From positions 1 through 34,395 of the forward strand of contig JARFQY010000100.1 of the NCBI GenBank assembly GCA_029287535.1: DNA of 34,395 bases, given 5' to 3'. Position numbers and translations under genes: made by a program. This DNA comes from Filomicrobium sp. Lineage in GTDB: Bacteria; Pseudomonadota; Alphaproteobacteria; Rhizobiales; Hyphomicrobiaceae. Below the pieces are notes generated by a model. That model was not told the DNA's origin. It did no database searches and worked only from the letters and a program-made list of their open reading frames with translations. Positions 17,077-25,961 of the stretch are shown one piece after another (within the stretch, counting starts at the first letter, position 1; every line of letters starts with the position of its first letter).

Positions 17077-17413
17077 TCTTCTTGGCGTTTTGATCACGCC
17101 CTGGTTCATGAACCTGTTGATGTATCCAATCGAGCCGCAAGCTATTGACCCGAACCGATACGGCGAAGCCAAGACCTTTGCACTGCCATGCGGTGAGCGG
17201 TCATTTCTTTACGGTGGCGATGAAGCCATCGGGGTGTTCTGGGGGGCCTCGCTGCATTCACCGATGGACATCTTTGTCAATCAAGCTCAGGCCAGAGCCG
17301 AGGCGCGCTTGCGCCTCATCGAGGCGCTGACGGTGCCTGACAAGAAAGATGAGGAGCCTGAGTCCACACCCGGCAAAAAGCTGAGCCGACGCTCGTTCTT
17401 TAAGATGAGCTAG
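17051..17413 (+). pseudogene. [NiFe]-hydrogenase chaperone HybE/HupJ-like, 5'-truncated
   Basis: The frame encodes GFQAFGDSDLLGVLITPWFMNLLMYP, of which LGVLITPWFMNL is the signature of the HybE/HupJ family. It continues with LHSPMDIFVNQAQARAEARL, matching the family's second conserved block, and ends in KKLSRRSFFKMS. HybE proteins help to mature [NiFe] hydrogenase large subunits. The N-terminal part is missing: the region upstream in this frame is out-of-frame sequence of an FNR-type gene, and no start codon with a ribosome site is evident. No hydrogenase structural gene is in the window. It is best read as debris of a hydrogenase locus fused to the FNR remnant by deletion. Confidence 0.75.
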
Positions 17414-17584
17414 CGTCAAGGCCGACATTTCATCACGGTGACGGCTTGGGATGCGCAGTTGCACGGTGGTGTCTTGATCGATCCCGGTCTGGGGTCTCAG
17501 GTCAATGAGGATTCTGAGCTTTTCGCATACGGCCCGACTGGGTGCAGGCTAGGACCTGTCGTGGGAGCTCTTATCTGCCGTCAG

Positions 17585-18925
17585 TCACTGCTTGCTCGGC
17601 CACGCCTTGTGAAACTCATCAATGACAAACTCGTGCTCATGGACAAATGCCTCTCCGTTGCGACGGGCGTCTTCGATATGGGGGTGGCCGAGTTGCAAAT
17701 TGGTATGCGTGTGGACGACCGACGCAGGATCGCGATGCGGCCAGACGACCAGCGCGATTAAGATTCCGGTACCAGCAAGCCCGGCAAGCGTGAGGCTCGT
17801 CAGTCCGAGCCCCGCATAGGCGCCAAGCCAACCGGCCACCGCGTAGGTCACCAGCCAACATGCGTGGGAGAGAGCGAATTGCGCTGCGAACAGCTTTGGC
17901 CGGTCCGCCTTGTGGCATGAGCGGCGCAGCAGCCGGCCACTTGGCGTCAGTACCAGCGAGTAGCCGAACCCGACCGCGAACCAGAGTATCAGAAGCGCTT
18001 CCCAGCCATGCTGCCAGCTGGCCGATACCGCGCTCGTCAGCAGCAGGCAAACGAAGATGATGATGGCACCGGTCGTCATCGCGATTCGATCGGGAACCGT
18101 CTCAAGGACCCATGGGAGAAGTAACGCCGAAACAATGGATCCGGCACCGAACATTGCCAAGGCAATTGCAACTTCACTCTCGCTGCCCTGGAACACGCTT
18201 TGCACATAGACAACGGTATTCACGATCACCATCGCGCCGCCCGAGGCAGCGGCAAGGTTAAGCGCCAGCAAGCCGCGCAAGCGTGGGGTTGCGAGGTAGT
18301 AACGGATGCCGCGCGTCGTGCGATCGAAGAAGTTTGCAGCATCACTGCGAGTCGCAATGGCGGGTAGCGCCGCAAATGTGATCAAGAGTGCCGACAGCAA
18401 AAAGCCTGCCCCGGTCCCGGCGAATAACAACTGATAACCAGCGAACGACAACAGCGCGGCGGCAATAATCGGACTGATCAAGGTCTCGAGATCATGCGCG
18501 AGCCTGGAGAGTGACAAAGCCCGTGTGTAGTCCCGCTCATCGGGCAGGATATCGGGAATCGTGGCCTGAAATGCCGGCGTAAACGCGGCCGATGATGATT
18601 GCAGCAGAAAGATCAGTACATAGATCTGCCAAACCTGATCCACGAAGGGCAGCATCAATGCTATGCCTGCCCGAATGATATCAAGTGTGATCAGCAAGAG
18701 TCCTCGCGGCATCGTTTCAGCAATGACGCTGGCAATCGGTGCCACTGCGATATAGGCAACCATCTTAATGACGAGCGCCGTCCCAAGGACGCTACCGGCC
18801 TGCGCGCCTGCCAGATCCCAAGCCAGTAGTCCAAGTGCAACCGTTAGCAAGCCGGTGCCGAGAAGCGCGATGATCTGCGCTAGGAAAAGCCGACGATAGG
18901 TCCGGTTGGCGAAGAGTTCGAGCAT
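17585..18925 (-). CDS. MFS exporter with His-rich tail, likely Ni/Co efflux (NreB-like)
   Basis: A 446-residue major facilitator with about twelve membrane helices, beginning MLELFANRTYRRLFLAQIIALLGTGL. The last ~40 residues are cytoplasmic and rich in His and acidic residues (VVHTHTNLQLGHPHIED, EAFVHEHEF), resembling the metal-binding tails of NreB-type nickel exporters. It begins only 8 bp after the DmeR/RcnR-like regulator gene and is surely co-transcribed with it. Export of nickel or cobalt from the cytoplasm is the best reading. The adjoining hydrogenase chaperone remnant gives a further link to nickel. Metal specificity is inferred, and drug export cannot be ruled out by the fold alone. 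Confidence 0.8.
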   Translation of the reverse strand: MLELFANRTYRRLFLAQIIALLGTGLLTVALGLLAWDLAGAQAGSVLGTALVIKMVAYIAVAPIASVIAETMPRGLLLITLDIIRAGIALMLPFVDQVWQIYVLIFLLQSSSAAFTPAFQATIPDILPDERDYTRALSLSRLAHDLETLISPIIAAALLSFAGYQLLFAGTGAGFLLSALLITFAALPAIATRSDAANFFDRTTRGIRYYLATPRLRGLLALNLAAASGGAMVIVNTVVYVQSVFQGSESEVAIALAMFGAGSIVSALLLPWVLETVPDRIAMTTGAIIIFVCLLLTSAVSASWQHGWEALLILWFAVGFGYSLVLTPSGRLLRRSCHKADRPKLFAAQFALSHACWLVTYAVAGWLGAYAGLGLTSLTLAGLAGTGILIALVVWPHRDPASVVHTHTNLQLGHPHIEDARRNGEAFVHEHEFVIDEFHKAWPSKQ

Positions 18926-18933
18926 GCGTACGG

Positions 18934-19194
18934 CTACAAATATCGAGTGATGGTCCGAAGCTGGGCCATGTCTTCGGGGTTTTCTTCTGCGTTGAGACAG
19001 CAGTCGATGTGATCGTCGATGAGTTCGCGATTTGCGTTTGTTACGGCCTTTTCAACCGCGCTCAGTTGCTGTGCGATATCAACGCAATCGCAGCCATCCT
19101 GGATCATCGTGATGACATGGCGCGGGTGTCCCTCCGCACGTCTCAGGCGTACAACTGCAGATGGATGGCTGGCATGCGTATGTGCTCTCGTCAT
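18934..19194 (-). CDS. CsoR/RcnR-family metal-sensing repressor (DmeR-like)
   Basis: An 86-residue all-helical repressor. The N-terminus MTRAHTHASHPSAVVRLRRAEGH is typical of DmeR/NreA-type Ni/Co sensors, with His5, His7 and His10 available as ligands. The CsoR-family ligand positions are Cys37 (DCVDIAQQL), His62 and Cys66 (DDHIDCCL); an extra Cys at 65 replaces the His common in DmeR. Farther upstream starts exist, at 19206 and 19332, but 19194 matches the family N-terminus. A start at 19206 would lie inside the palindromic operator. The protein should bind that operator without metal and release it on metal binding, turning on itself and the exporter gene 8 bp downstream. Confidence 0.85.
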   Translation of the reverse strand: MTRAHTHASHPSAVVRLRRAEGHPRHVITMIQDGCDCVDIAQQLSAVEKAVTNANRELIDDHIDCCLNAEENPEDMAQLRTITRYL

Positions 19195-19200
19195 GGCGCA

Positions 19201-19230
19201 TGCCATATCCTCCCTGGGGGGGATATGGCA
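19201..19230. promoter_or_regulatory. 30-bp palindromic operator with G/C tract, for the DmeR-like repressor
   Basis: Perfect ten-base arms TGCCATATCC (19201-19210) and GGATATGGCA (19221-19230) flank a TCCCTGGGGG centre whose three CCC/GGG pairs extend the symmetry. AT-rich arms around a C/G tract are the known pattern of RcnR/CsoR-family operators. It ends 7 bases before the repressor's start codon and contains its AGGGAGGA ribosome-site-like run, so binding would block the leader of the operon. Promoter elements are not clear. Confidence 0.7.
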
Positions 19231-19364
19231 AGGTCGAAAATCTTCGACTGCGTGGAGATCAACAAAACATGAAACTGTGGGCTTATGGATGCCGGGCCGC
19301 TCGGTTCCGCGCATAAGCTTCTCACAGAACACCGGAGATTCGGGCCGGCAATCGCCGCTATGAT

Positions 19365-19724
19365 CTATGTGCGTTGATTGGGATGATGCTTGACGTGGCC
19401 CTGCCTCTTACGGACATGGTCCTGCAGCTGACGCCGCGCCGCGGCAAACGCGTCGCGAATGGCGACAAAGATATCCTCGTGCGCATGGTTCAATCCAGGA
19501 TCCCTGTTGACGACGATGTCAGGACCTCCCGGCACTGTCAGGACGATACGCACCATGTACGTATCTCCTTTGTGATGCCGTCGCTGTGGGCGCTCTACGA
19601 CAGCGCGAACCGAGATTAAGCGGTCGTAGAACTGCTCGAGTTTGACCACCTCCTCGTTGATGCGAACCTCAACGGCATCCGAGTGCTCGACGTTGTCGAA
19701 GGTTATTTGAACGGGCACCTGCAT
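19365..19724 (-). CDS. Ribosome hibernation-promoting factor (HPF/RaiA family)
   Basis: A 119-residue protein beginning MQVPVQITFDNVEHSDAVEVRINEEVVKLEQFYDRLIS, the beta-alpha-beta-beta-beta-alpha fold of S30AE proteins. VRIVLTVPGGPDIVVNRDP and EDIFVAIRDAFAAARRQLQDHVRK follow. It lacks the C-terminal dimerisation domain of long HPF, so it is the short type. Such proteins bind the 30S decoding region in stasis and switch off or protect ribosomes. ATG at 19724 is chosen because AAGGAGG lies six bases before it. About 80 bp upstream is an imperfect FNR-like site, which would fit induction under oxygen limitation. Confidence 0.85.
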   Translation of the reverse strand: MQVPVQITFDNVEHSDAVEVRINEEVVKLEQFYDRLISVRAVVERPQRRHHKGDTYMVRIVLTVPGGPDIVVNRDPGLNHAHEDIFVAIRDAFAAARRQLQDHVRKRQGHVKHHPNQRT

Positions 19725-19801
19725 GTGTCGCCTCCTTTTGGCCGGCTGCAAGAAACCGAAACGGCAAGAACTTATTATCCCGACATCCCCGCAAAAAGGA
19801 T

Positions 19802-19815
19802 TTGACTTCTATCAT
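19802..19815 (-). promoter_or_regulatory. Imperfect FNR-like site upstream of the hibernation factor
   Basis: On the minus strand the sequence reads ATGATAGAAGTCAA, which matches TTGAT-N4-GTCAA at nine of ten positions. It lies 78-91 bp before the start codon of the HPF gene and points the same way. Alone it is weak; the perfect box at 15076 and the pair at 16685-16741 make it worth noting. Confidence 0.3.
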
Positions 19816-19943
19816 TCCTAGCTACACCCGGCAATTGAGCAGCCGGCGTTTGTCAAGTCGCAGCTGCTGCTTCAATGTGTAACGAAGTATGCCTACTCTC
19901 CATTGCGTCGGGTGCCCTTATGGCCTGAGAGTGAGAGGTGATC

Positions 19944-20723
19944 TTATGCGGTCTTGTCCCTCCTGCTCCTGACGAGGTTCAATAAGTCCATCGGCAGCGG
20001 AAACACAATTGTCGAACTCTTTTCGCCCGCAATATTTGCGAGCGTGCCAAGATACCTCAGCTGCATAGACTCCGGGTGCCGGGATAGCTTTTCGCCGGCT
20101 TCGACAAGGCGTTCAGCAGCCTGCTTTTCACCTTCAGCATCGATAATCTTCGCGCGCCGAAGCCGTTCGGCCTCCGCCTGCTTGGCGATCGCCCGGATCA
20201 TTTGAGCGTCAAGATCGATGTGTTTGAGTTCGACATTTGAGACCTTGATGCCCCAAGCGTCTGTTTGCGAGTCAAGGATGGTTTGCACATCCGCATTCAG
20301 CTTCTCCCGTTCGGCAAGCATCTGGTCAAGTTCGTGCTGGCCGACCACCGAGCGCAGAGTGGTTTGCGCGAGTTCGCTGGTGGCCTGACTGTAGTTCTCG
20401 ACCTGGATTATTGCTTTTTCAGGATCAATGACACGGTAATAGACCACGGCGTTCACAGTAACCGATACATTATCGCGTGAGATGACATCCTGCGGCGGAA
20501 CGTCAAACACACGTGTTCGAAGGTCGACCCGTTCCATCTGTTGAATGATCGGTATGACAATGATCAAGCCAGGGCCTTTGACCTTGTAGAACCTGCCCAG
20601 CATGAAGATCACGCCGCGCTCGTATTCGCGCAAGATACGGATCGAGGCCCAGATTATTAGCAAAATCACGAGAACTGGCAGCAGACCCGGTATCATATCA
20701 AATACAGTGAACAATTCGCTCAT
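19944..20723 (-). CDS. Slipin/stomatin-like SPFH membrane protein
   Basis: A 259-residue protein with one N-terminal membrane helix ([18 protein letters not shown]) and an SPFH domain: [63 protein letters not shown] and the charged helix [23 protein letters not shown]. Slipins form ring-like oligomers on the membrane and are partners or substrates of NfeD proteases. A GTG start at 20738 overlaps the NfeD stop, but ATG at 20723 is better placed after GGAG. Either way the two genes are coupled. The pair nfeD-slipin is a widespread conserved operon. Confidence 0.9.
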   Translation of the reverse strand: MSELFTVFDMIPGLLPVLVILLIIWASIRILREYERGVIFMLGRFYKVKGPGLIIVIPIIQQMERVDLRTRVFDVPPQDVISRDNVSVTVNAVVYYRVIDPEKAIIQVENYSQATSELAQTTLRSVVGQHELDQMLAEREKLNADVQTILDSQTDAWGIKVSNVELKHIDLDAQMIRAIAKQAEAERLRRAKIIDAEGEKQAAERLVEAGEKLSRHPESMQLRYLGTLANIAGEKSSTIVFPLPMDLLNLVRSRRDKTA

Positions 20724-20734
20724 TGCAGTCTCCA

Positions 20735-22123
20735 TCACGATGCGGGGGCAACCACGAGAACAAGACCATCGCGCCGACTTACGCTGACGGTGTCACCCGT
20801 TTTCAGCGGAAACCCGCTGCGCGCGGCCCAGATCTCGCCGTGCACCCGAACGCGGCCTTCTCGTGCAGCCCATTCGACAACCTCGCCTTGCATGCCAATC
20901 AGCTGTTCGCTCCCAGTTACGACGGCTTGACGTCGTGCTCGAAGCACCATTCCCAGGACACCGGCAAGTAGCAGCAATGTGGTCAGAGTGGTTGCTGCGA
21001 TTACGGGCCAGGTCAGCGACAAATCGAAATCGGCTCCGGCAGGATCAAACAGGAACAGCGCGCCCGCAACGAAGGCGACCACACCACCAAGGCCCAAGAT
21101 TCCATAGCCTGGTGCAAAGGCTTCAGCGACCAGAAGTACAATGCCAAGGACGATGAGGCTTGCCCCCGCGTAGCTGATCGGCAGAGCAGATAGTCCCATC
21201 AGTGCGATCATCAGGCAGATGGCGCCGATGATACCCGGTCCCGCCAGACCCGGACTCCAGAACTCGAACAGGATTCCGTAAATCCCAATCATCAAGAGAA
21301 TGAAAGCCACATTGGGATCAGTGACGACCGAAATCAGTTTGGATTTCCAACTTGCCTCATGGTAGCGCACGCTCATTCCGGTCGTGTGCAGCGTCTGCGG
21401 CCCCTTTGCGGTATCAACCTGTCGTTTGTCGATCTGTTTAAGGAGGTCGGTAACGTCTACGGCGATCAGATCGACGACTTTTTCTTGCTGCGCTTCTTTC
21501 GCTGTTAACGTAGCGGCTTCGGTGACGGCCTCCTCGGCCCATTCGGCGTTGCGGCCTCTCAGTTGGGCCAAAGCGCGCAAGTAAGCCACAGCATCATTCA
21601 TGACTTTTTTCTGCGATGCGTTGGCTGGCGTTCGGCTTGAGCCTTCTTTCGAATCTCCAGGATTAGGCGGCTGCGATGATGGCGGAGCTCCAAGCGGGAT
21701 GGGTGTTGCGGCGCCTAAATGGGTTCCAGGTGACATGGCCGAGATATGGGCTGCGTATGTGAGGTACGTCCCGGCGCTGGCTGCTCGTGCGCCATCCGGC
21801 GCAACAAAGATCGCAATAGGTATCGGCGAGGCGAGTATGTCGCTGATCATTGCGCGTGTGGCCGTTACTAGCCCGCCAGGCGTGTCCAATCGTACGATTA
21901 AAAGTTCGGCGTCAATCGCGCGGGCCCGCTCCAGAGCTTCTGAGAAGTGATGGTGGGCTCCCACGGAGACGGGACCTTTCAGGTCGAGCAACACTGCCTC
22001 TCCAGCCCGGCACGGAAGCGGCCATGCTGCAAGTGCGAGCAGTAGGACAGCAACCAATTTGACGTGTCGCGCCGCCACCTCAGCAATGAGGCAAGAAACC
22101 CATGTCCGAGCAAGACCAATCAT
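20735..22123 (-). CDS. NfeD-family membrane serine protease (ClpP class)
   Basis: A 462-residue long-form NfeD. After a signal or anchor helix ([18 protein letters not shown]) comes a ClpP-like protease domain. [32 protein letters not shown] leads to the catalytic Ser in [11 protein letters not shown], and the Lys partner is expected in the Pro-rich-loop/helix region that follows ([19 protein letters not shown]). Four to five membrane helices occupy residues ~265-390. The last ~65 residues form an OB-fold NfeD domain ([21 protein letters not shown]). In archaeal homologues the protease cleaves the hydrophobic C-terminus of stomatin, and here it lies directly upstream of the slipin gene. It probably acts in membrane quality control. 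Confidence 0.9.
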   Translation of the reverse strand: MIGLARTWVSCLIAEVAARHVKLVAVLLLALAAWPLPCRAGEAVLLDLKGPVSVGAHHHFSEALERARAIDAELLIVRLDTPGGLVTATRAMISDILASPIPIAIFVAPDGARAASAGTYLTYAAHISAMSPGTHLGAATPIPLGAPPSSQPPNPGDSKEGSSRTPANASQKKVMNDAVAYLRALAQLRGRNAEWAEEAVTEAATLTAKEAQQEKVVDLIAVDVTDLLKQIDKRQVDTAKGPQTLHTTGMSVRYHEASWKSKLISVVTDPNVAFILLMIGIYGILFEFWSPGLAGPGIIGAICLMIALMGLSALPISYAGASLIVLGIVLLVAEAFAPGYGILGLGGVVAFVAGALFLFDPAGADFDLSLTWPVIAATTLTTLLLLAGVLGMVLRARRQAVVTGSEQLIGMQGEVVEWAAREGRVRVHGEIWAARSGFPLKTGDTVSVSRRDGLVLVVAPAS

Positions 22124-22335
22124 GGCAAATTATGCAACCCGCAAGACACAATCCAATAATAAATTATAGACCTCTCGGCCGGGCAGTCATTGATCGAACA
22201 CAAACCACCACAATTGACAGAGAACATAGCGGACCTGCGAACCGCCATGCATAATTCAAGCACAATAAGGAATGGTTTGATATCGTCGGTGATGGTTGTC
22301 CGCTCGGTGAAGACTGTTCTCCAAGTCGTAAAGCC

Positions 22336-24732
22336 ATGTTGAAGTCTGAGCTTCCAGAGCGAACCAGCGAGCGGTCACCGCGAAACCCGCTGCACCGATT
22401 GGTGTGGCCATTACTCCGGCTTTCCGAGGTTGCCGCGCGGTGGCCTAAGGCGGCGTTGAGCCTCCTCATTGTGCTTACGATAACGATGGCTCTCGGCATC
22501 CAATGGGTTTCCACGGACGATGCGCTCGAGAACTTCCTGCGCGCGCCGACGGAGGATTACAGAATATTCGAGCGCATGCGCGAGCGCTTTCCAACAAGCG
22601 ACCATGATGTTTTCGTTACCATCGAAGCACAAGATATCTTCACCGCTGCGAACTTGCAGTCATTGCAGGAACTGCAATTCACGTTGCTGCTTGCCGACTC
22701 AGTCAAGTCAGTGGTGTCGATCTTCTCGTTGAAGGAACCGTTGCAAGGCGAAGGGGTTCCCGATCCCATCATCCCCGATGAGATCCCTGAAGATCCCACT
22801 GAGCTGAAACGCTTGGAAACGCTTCTCTATCAGCATCCATTGTCGCTGGACCGACTGCTTGCCAAACGTGACACCGGCGGTCAGTTGACCTTGTTCCTCG
22901 TCGGCCTCGACAACCAAGAAGTCGACAGAGTTGGGCTGGCTGCCGCCGTGGCGACTTTGAAGTCCGACGTCCTGGACGTGCTAGGAAATAGCCAGCTCAA
23001 GGTGGGCGTCGCAGGTGTGCCGGCAATGAAGGCGGAAGTCATCGAGGGGACCGCCCGCGACGTTGTACTATTCAATGCTGTCGGTCTGCTGGTGGGTCTT
23101 GTTGTTTGCTGGCTCTTCTTTCGAGACCCACAGCTCGTCCTCCTGTCGAATGTGCCAGCCTTTGTGACAGTTATTTTCTGCCTTGGATTGTTTGGCTGGT
23201 CGGGAACAGAGATCGATCCCTTGCTGAATGCGGTGATCCCGCTTGTTATCGTCGTGACGTTCAATAACGCCATGCATTTCCTGTTCGCGATCTGTCGCGG
23301 GCTTGATGACGGCAAACCAAAACCGGCGGCCATTCAGCAGGCGATATTCGAGATCGGACCGGCTTGTGCGCTGACCTCGATAACAACTTCCGTCGCCCTG
23401 TTTTCGCTGCTGTTCTCCAGCTCACCACTCATTCGAACATTCGGAGCTATGGCTGGTGCGAGCGTGTTGATCTCTCTAACTCTGATTGTCGTGATCATGC
23501 CCGTGCTCGCTGTACTCTTTCTGCGAAACGGTAAACGATACCTCATCGGCCGGGGCCGGTCCTATGGTGTGCATTACCTCGACAAGGCGACGTCCTTTCT
23601 GGCAAAGGCGGTTGCGCTCCAACCATGGGGTGTTGCAATTGCCGGCGTGCTACTGACCGGCCTATTTTTCTTCGAATACGTCCAGCTTGAACCACGCTAT
23701 CGGCTCAGCGATATGCTTCCCGATCAGGGGCAATCCGCAACTGTCACGGAGCGCATGTCGGACCGGCTTGGAGGTGTCTTCCCGCTTAGCGTCCTCTTGG
23801 AATGGCCCGAGGGGGTCGACGCTACAGACCCCGAGGTCCGTTCGGTTCTCAAGCAGACCCACAAAATTATCCAGAAACACCCCGACATTAGTAAGGTCAG
23901 CTCATTATGGGATCTGCAAACATGGGCCGAGTCAGGGCGCATGGAGCCCGATGAGGCAGGTGCGCAATTGTTGCAGACGATTCCCGACGAGATAAAATCC
24001 CGATTTGTCAACGAGAGCAATCGGTCGGCGCTCATCTCCGGCTATGTGGATGACCTGGAGTCAAAGGAGATTGTTCGCATTTCCCAGGAGATCGAAGCAA
24101 AGCTTGCTGATTTGAAGGCTCAGCATCCCGAAATGCACCTTTCGCTAACCGGTCTGTCTCACGTAGCGGCCATACGCTCAAGTGATGTCATCTCCCAGTT
24201 AAGGGTCAGCATGCTCGGCGCGGTGGTCATAGTCATCTTGATCATCGGCGTTGCCTTCGCTTCTGTGCAAACCTCCGCACTCAGCACGGTTCCCAATCTT
24301 TTTGCGCTTTTCGCCACCGGGGCGTGGTTGCACTACACGAACGGGGGGCTCGACTACGCCACGATCGTTGGTCTGACCGTAGCTTTTGGCCTCGCCGTCG
24401 ACGATACGATCCACGTTCTCAACAGATACGAGCTTGAGACCGCAAAAGGGGTTTCGGCAGCGCTCGCTGTTGACCGAACCTTGCGTGTCATTGGCACGGT
24501 GCTGATTTTGACGACCGTCGTGCTGCTTGCCGGATTATCGGTGACACAGCTGAGCATTGTACCGCCGACGCGGCAATTCGGTATGATCTGTATCTTAACA
24601 CTTTTCTTCGCACTGATAGCAGACCTTGTCATCCTGCCCGCGTTGCTCCTCGTCTCGGCAAGGAGCGGCAGAGGTGCTCGCATCCGGATAGACAAAAGAA
24701 AAACAAGTCCTCGGGTTCAAATCTCGAAATAG
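22336..24732 (+). CDS. RND superfamily exporter, MMPL/HAE3 type
   Basis: A 798-residue protein with two repeats of one helix, a large periplasmic loop and five helices. Helix 1 is ALSLLIVLTITMALGIQWV, and the loop contains AVVTxF-like family sequence in modified form (EDYRIFERMRERFPTSDHDVFVTIE). The first helix bundle runs from about 250 to 400, the second loop from about 450 to 615, and the last bundle contains GLAVDDTIHVLNRYELE, where the acidic pair is the expected proton relay (compare VVTFNNAMHFLF in the first half, which lacks it). The size, without an accompanying adaptor or outer-membrane gene, fits the HAE3/MMPL branch, some members of which move hopanoids or lipids. The ribosome site is weak. 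Confidence 0.85.
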   Translation: MLKSELPERTSERSPRNPLHRLVWPLLRLSEVAARWPKAALSLLIVLTITMALGIQWVSTDDALENFLRAPTEDYRIFERMRERFPTSDHDVFVTIEAQDIFTAANLQSLQELQFTLLLADSVKSVVSIFSLKEPLQGEGVPDPIIPDEIPEDPTELKRLETLLYQHPLSLDRLLAKRDTGGQLTLFLVGLDNQEVDRVGLAAAVATLKSDVLDVLGNSQLKVGVAGVPAMKAEVIEGTARDVVLFNAVGLLVGLVVCWLFFRDPQLVLLSNVPAFVTVIFCLGLFGWSGTEIDPLLNAVIPLVIVVTFNNAMHFLFAICRGLDDGKPKPAAIQQAIFEIGPACALTSITTSVALFSLLFSSSPLIRTFGAMAGASVLISLTLIVVIMPVLAVLFLRNGKRYLIGRGRSYGVHYLDKATSFLAKAVALQPWGVAIAGVLLTGLFFFEYVQLEPRYRLSDMLPDQGQSATVTERMSDRLGGVFPLSVLLEWPEGVDATDPEVRSVLKQTHKIIQKHPDISKVSSLWDLQTWAESGRMEPDEAGAQLLQTIPDEIKSRFVNESNRSALISGYVDDLESKEIVRISQEIEAKLADLKAQHPEMHLSLTGLSHVAAIRSSDVISQLRVSMLGAVVIVILIIGVAFASVQTSALSTVPNLFALFATGAWLHYTNGGLDYATIVGLTVAFGLAVDDTIHVLNRYELETAKGVSAALAVDRTLRVIGTVLILTTVVLLAGLSVTQLSIVPPTRQFGMICILTLFFALIADLVILPALLLVSARSGRGARIRIDKRKTSPRVQISK

Positions 24733-24755
24733 AGCCTGTGATCTAGGAGACGCAA

Positions 24756-25151
24756 ATGAGAAGCTTCACGTCGATCGCCGTTTACACCCTTGCGGTTATC
24801 GTCATCGGATTTCCGATGACCAGTCACGCTGCCTCGCTGGAGGGGACTTGGAGTGGGACGGGATTTGTGAATCCTAAGGATAGTAAGAAACAGAAGGTAC
24901 GCTGCCGGATCACGTACTCCCGAGAAAGCAGCAAAGTGTTCGGAGTTCGAGCGGCCTGCGCAACGACATCAAACAAGTTTGTGCAGACCGGCCGGGTTCT
25001 GAAGGTGAACTCGAAGCGCTACATTGGCGACTTCTATAATCCGCAGTTTGATGTTTCAGGACGCGTGCGGGTGTCGGTTAGCGGCTCCCGCCAAACAGTT
25101 TCGTTCTCGAGCTTGAAGGGGCGTGGCAGAGTCACGCTCAGGAAGCGTTGA
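24756..25151 (+). CDS. Small secreted protein, GTWSG type, unknown function
   Basis: A 131-residue protein with a clear signal peptide (SIAVYTLAVIVIGFPMTSHA, cleavage near residue 26). The mature part begins SLEGTWSGTGFV and is rich in Lys, Arg, Ser and beta-strand-like sequence, with two Cys (KVRCRITYS and RAACATTS) that could form a disulphide. The C-terminus GRGRVTLRKR is strongly basic. I recognise the general form from small periplasmic proteins of Rhizobiales but know no function. AGGAG lies before the start, and the gene follows the exporter by 23 bp, so it may be co-transcribed with it. Confidence 0.8.
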   Translation: MRSFTSIAVYTLAVIVIGFPMTSHAASLEGTWSGTGFVNPKDSKKQKVRCRITYSRESSKVFGVRAACATTSNKFVQTGRVLKVNSKRYIGDFYNPQFDVSGRVRVSVSGSRQTVSFSSLKGRGRVTLRKR

Positions 25152-25241
25152 CAAGGCCAACACGCTCCGACTTATTGAGAGGATCAGGGTCCTGAATCAA
25201 TAGCGCTCCACGCCGCAGTCGAACACAGATTGGAGTTACCG

Positions 25242-25568
25242 ATGGCACTTCGTTTCTTGTTTCTCGCCGCTGCTTTCGTTTTTTTAGCGGCTCCAGCGCG
25301 CGCTCAGCCTGTTGGTGATGCCACGCAAGGACAGAAAATAGTCGATCGATTGTGCATCGAGTGTCATGCCGTTAGCGACGAAAAGACTGGCCACAGAATC
25401 AACCAGGCCGCGAGTTTCCAAACCATTGCCAACACGCCAGGCATGACACCGCTCGCATTATCGGTCTGGTTCAGAACACCTCACCGCGAAATGCCCAACA
25501 TCATCCTGTCTAAAGATGAGCAGGAAGACCTGATCGCGTTCATAACCAGCTTGAAGTCAACGAATTAG
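25242..25568 (+). CDS. Small periplasmic monoheme cytochrome c
   Basis: A 108-residue class I cytochrome c with a signal peptide (FLFLAAAFVFLAAPARA) and the heme motif CIECH. PHREMPNIILSKDEQEDLIAFITSL supplies the Met ligand (REMPN) and the final helix. The frame opens with TTG at 25230, but ATG at 25242 with GGAG six bases upstream is the start. It probably shuttles electrons in the periplasm. A 30-nt imperfect hairpin (TATTGA/TCAATA arms, 25173-25202) lies in its leader. It converges on the small hypothetical gene downstream. Confidence 0.88.
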   Translation: MALRFLFLAAAFVFLAAPARAQPVGDATQGQKIVDRLCIECHAVSDEKTGHRINQAASFQTIANTPGMTPLALSVWFRTPHREMPNIILSKDEQEDLIAFITSLKSTN

Positions 25569-25667
25569 CACGGTTGGGTCTCGCCTAGCCGTCTCCCACC
25601 CCTGGGTAAACTCATTGGCAGCTGTGGCCGCCCCGAAATCGCGGTTAGGCGGAGCATTCGCGGCCGG

Positions 25668-25961
25668 TCAGAAGATACTGCTCCAAGGATGGATGCTCGG
25701 GCAGGCAGTCGGATGCGAACGCAAGTAGTGATGCAAGACGTGCAGCAAGCTCAGCACGTGCTCACGATCGCCACGCTGTTGGGCCCTCCGAATATCATCC
25801 ACAATCATGTCTCGGACTTTCGCCTCCCCCTCGGTGCTTTGCGAGTAGTACTCCGCCAAGCTACAGGCGGCTGCCTCCGGTATATGTTCGTGTTCCGCAA
25901 TGGCCAGTATTTCTTCTTCGGTCATCCCACTGAAGGAAATGAGGTCTTCAAGGGTCAACAT
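25668..25961 (-). CDS. Small hypothetical protein
   Basis: A 97-residue protein starting MLTLEDLISFSGMTEEEILAIAEHEHIPEAAACSLAEYY, predicted mostly helical, with DMIVDDIRRAQQRGDREHVLSLLHVLHHYLRSHP after it. I recognise similar short helical proteins next to stress genes in Alphaproteobacteria but know no function. The frame is open upstream to 26090, but the ATG at 25961 begins the well-behaved sequence. Its ribosome site (GGAA) is weak. It is divergent from the universal stress protein gene across a 495-bp gap. Confidence 0.65.
   Translation of the reverse strand: MLTLEDLISFSGMTEEEILAIAEHEHIPEAAACSLAEYYSQSTEGEAKVRDMIVDDIRRAQQRGDREHVLSLLHVLHHYLRSHPTACPSIHPWSSIF

Noticed and set aside
16852-17413. 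A mobile element as cause of the FNR-HybE join
   Set aside because: No transposase, terminal inverted repeat or target duplication is visible around the join.
19195-19332. Longer N-terminus for the DmeR-like regulator
   Set aside because: It would run through the palindromic operator, and its sequence is unlike any CsoR/RcnR member.
25173-25202. TATTGA/TCAATA inverted repeat before the small cytochrome c gene as an FNR site
   Set aside because: The spacing between arms is far too wide for a CRP/FNR site; at most it is a leader hairpin.
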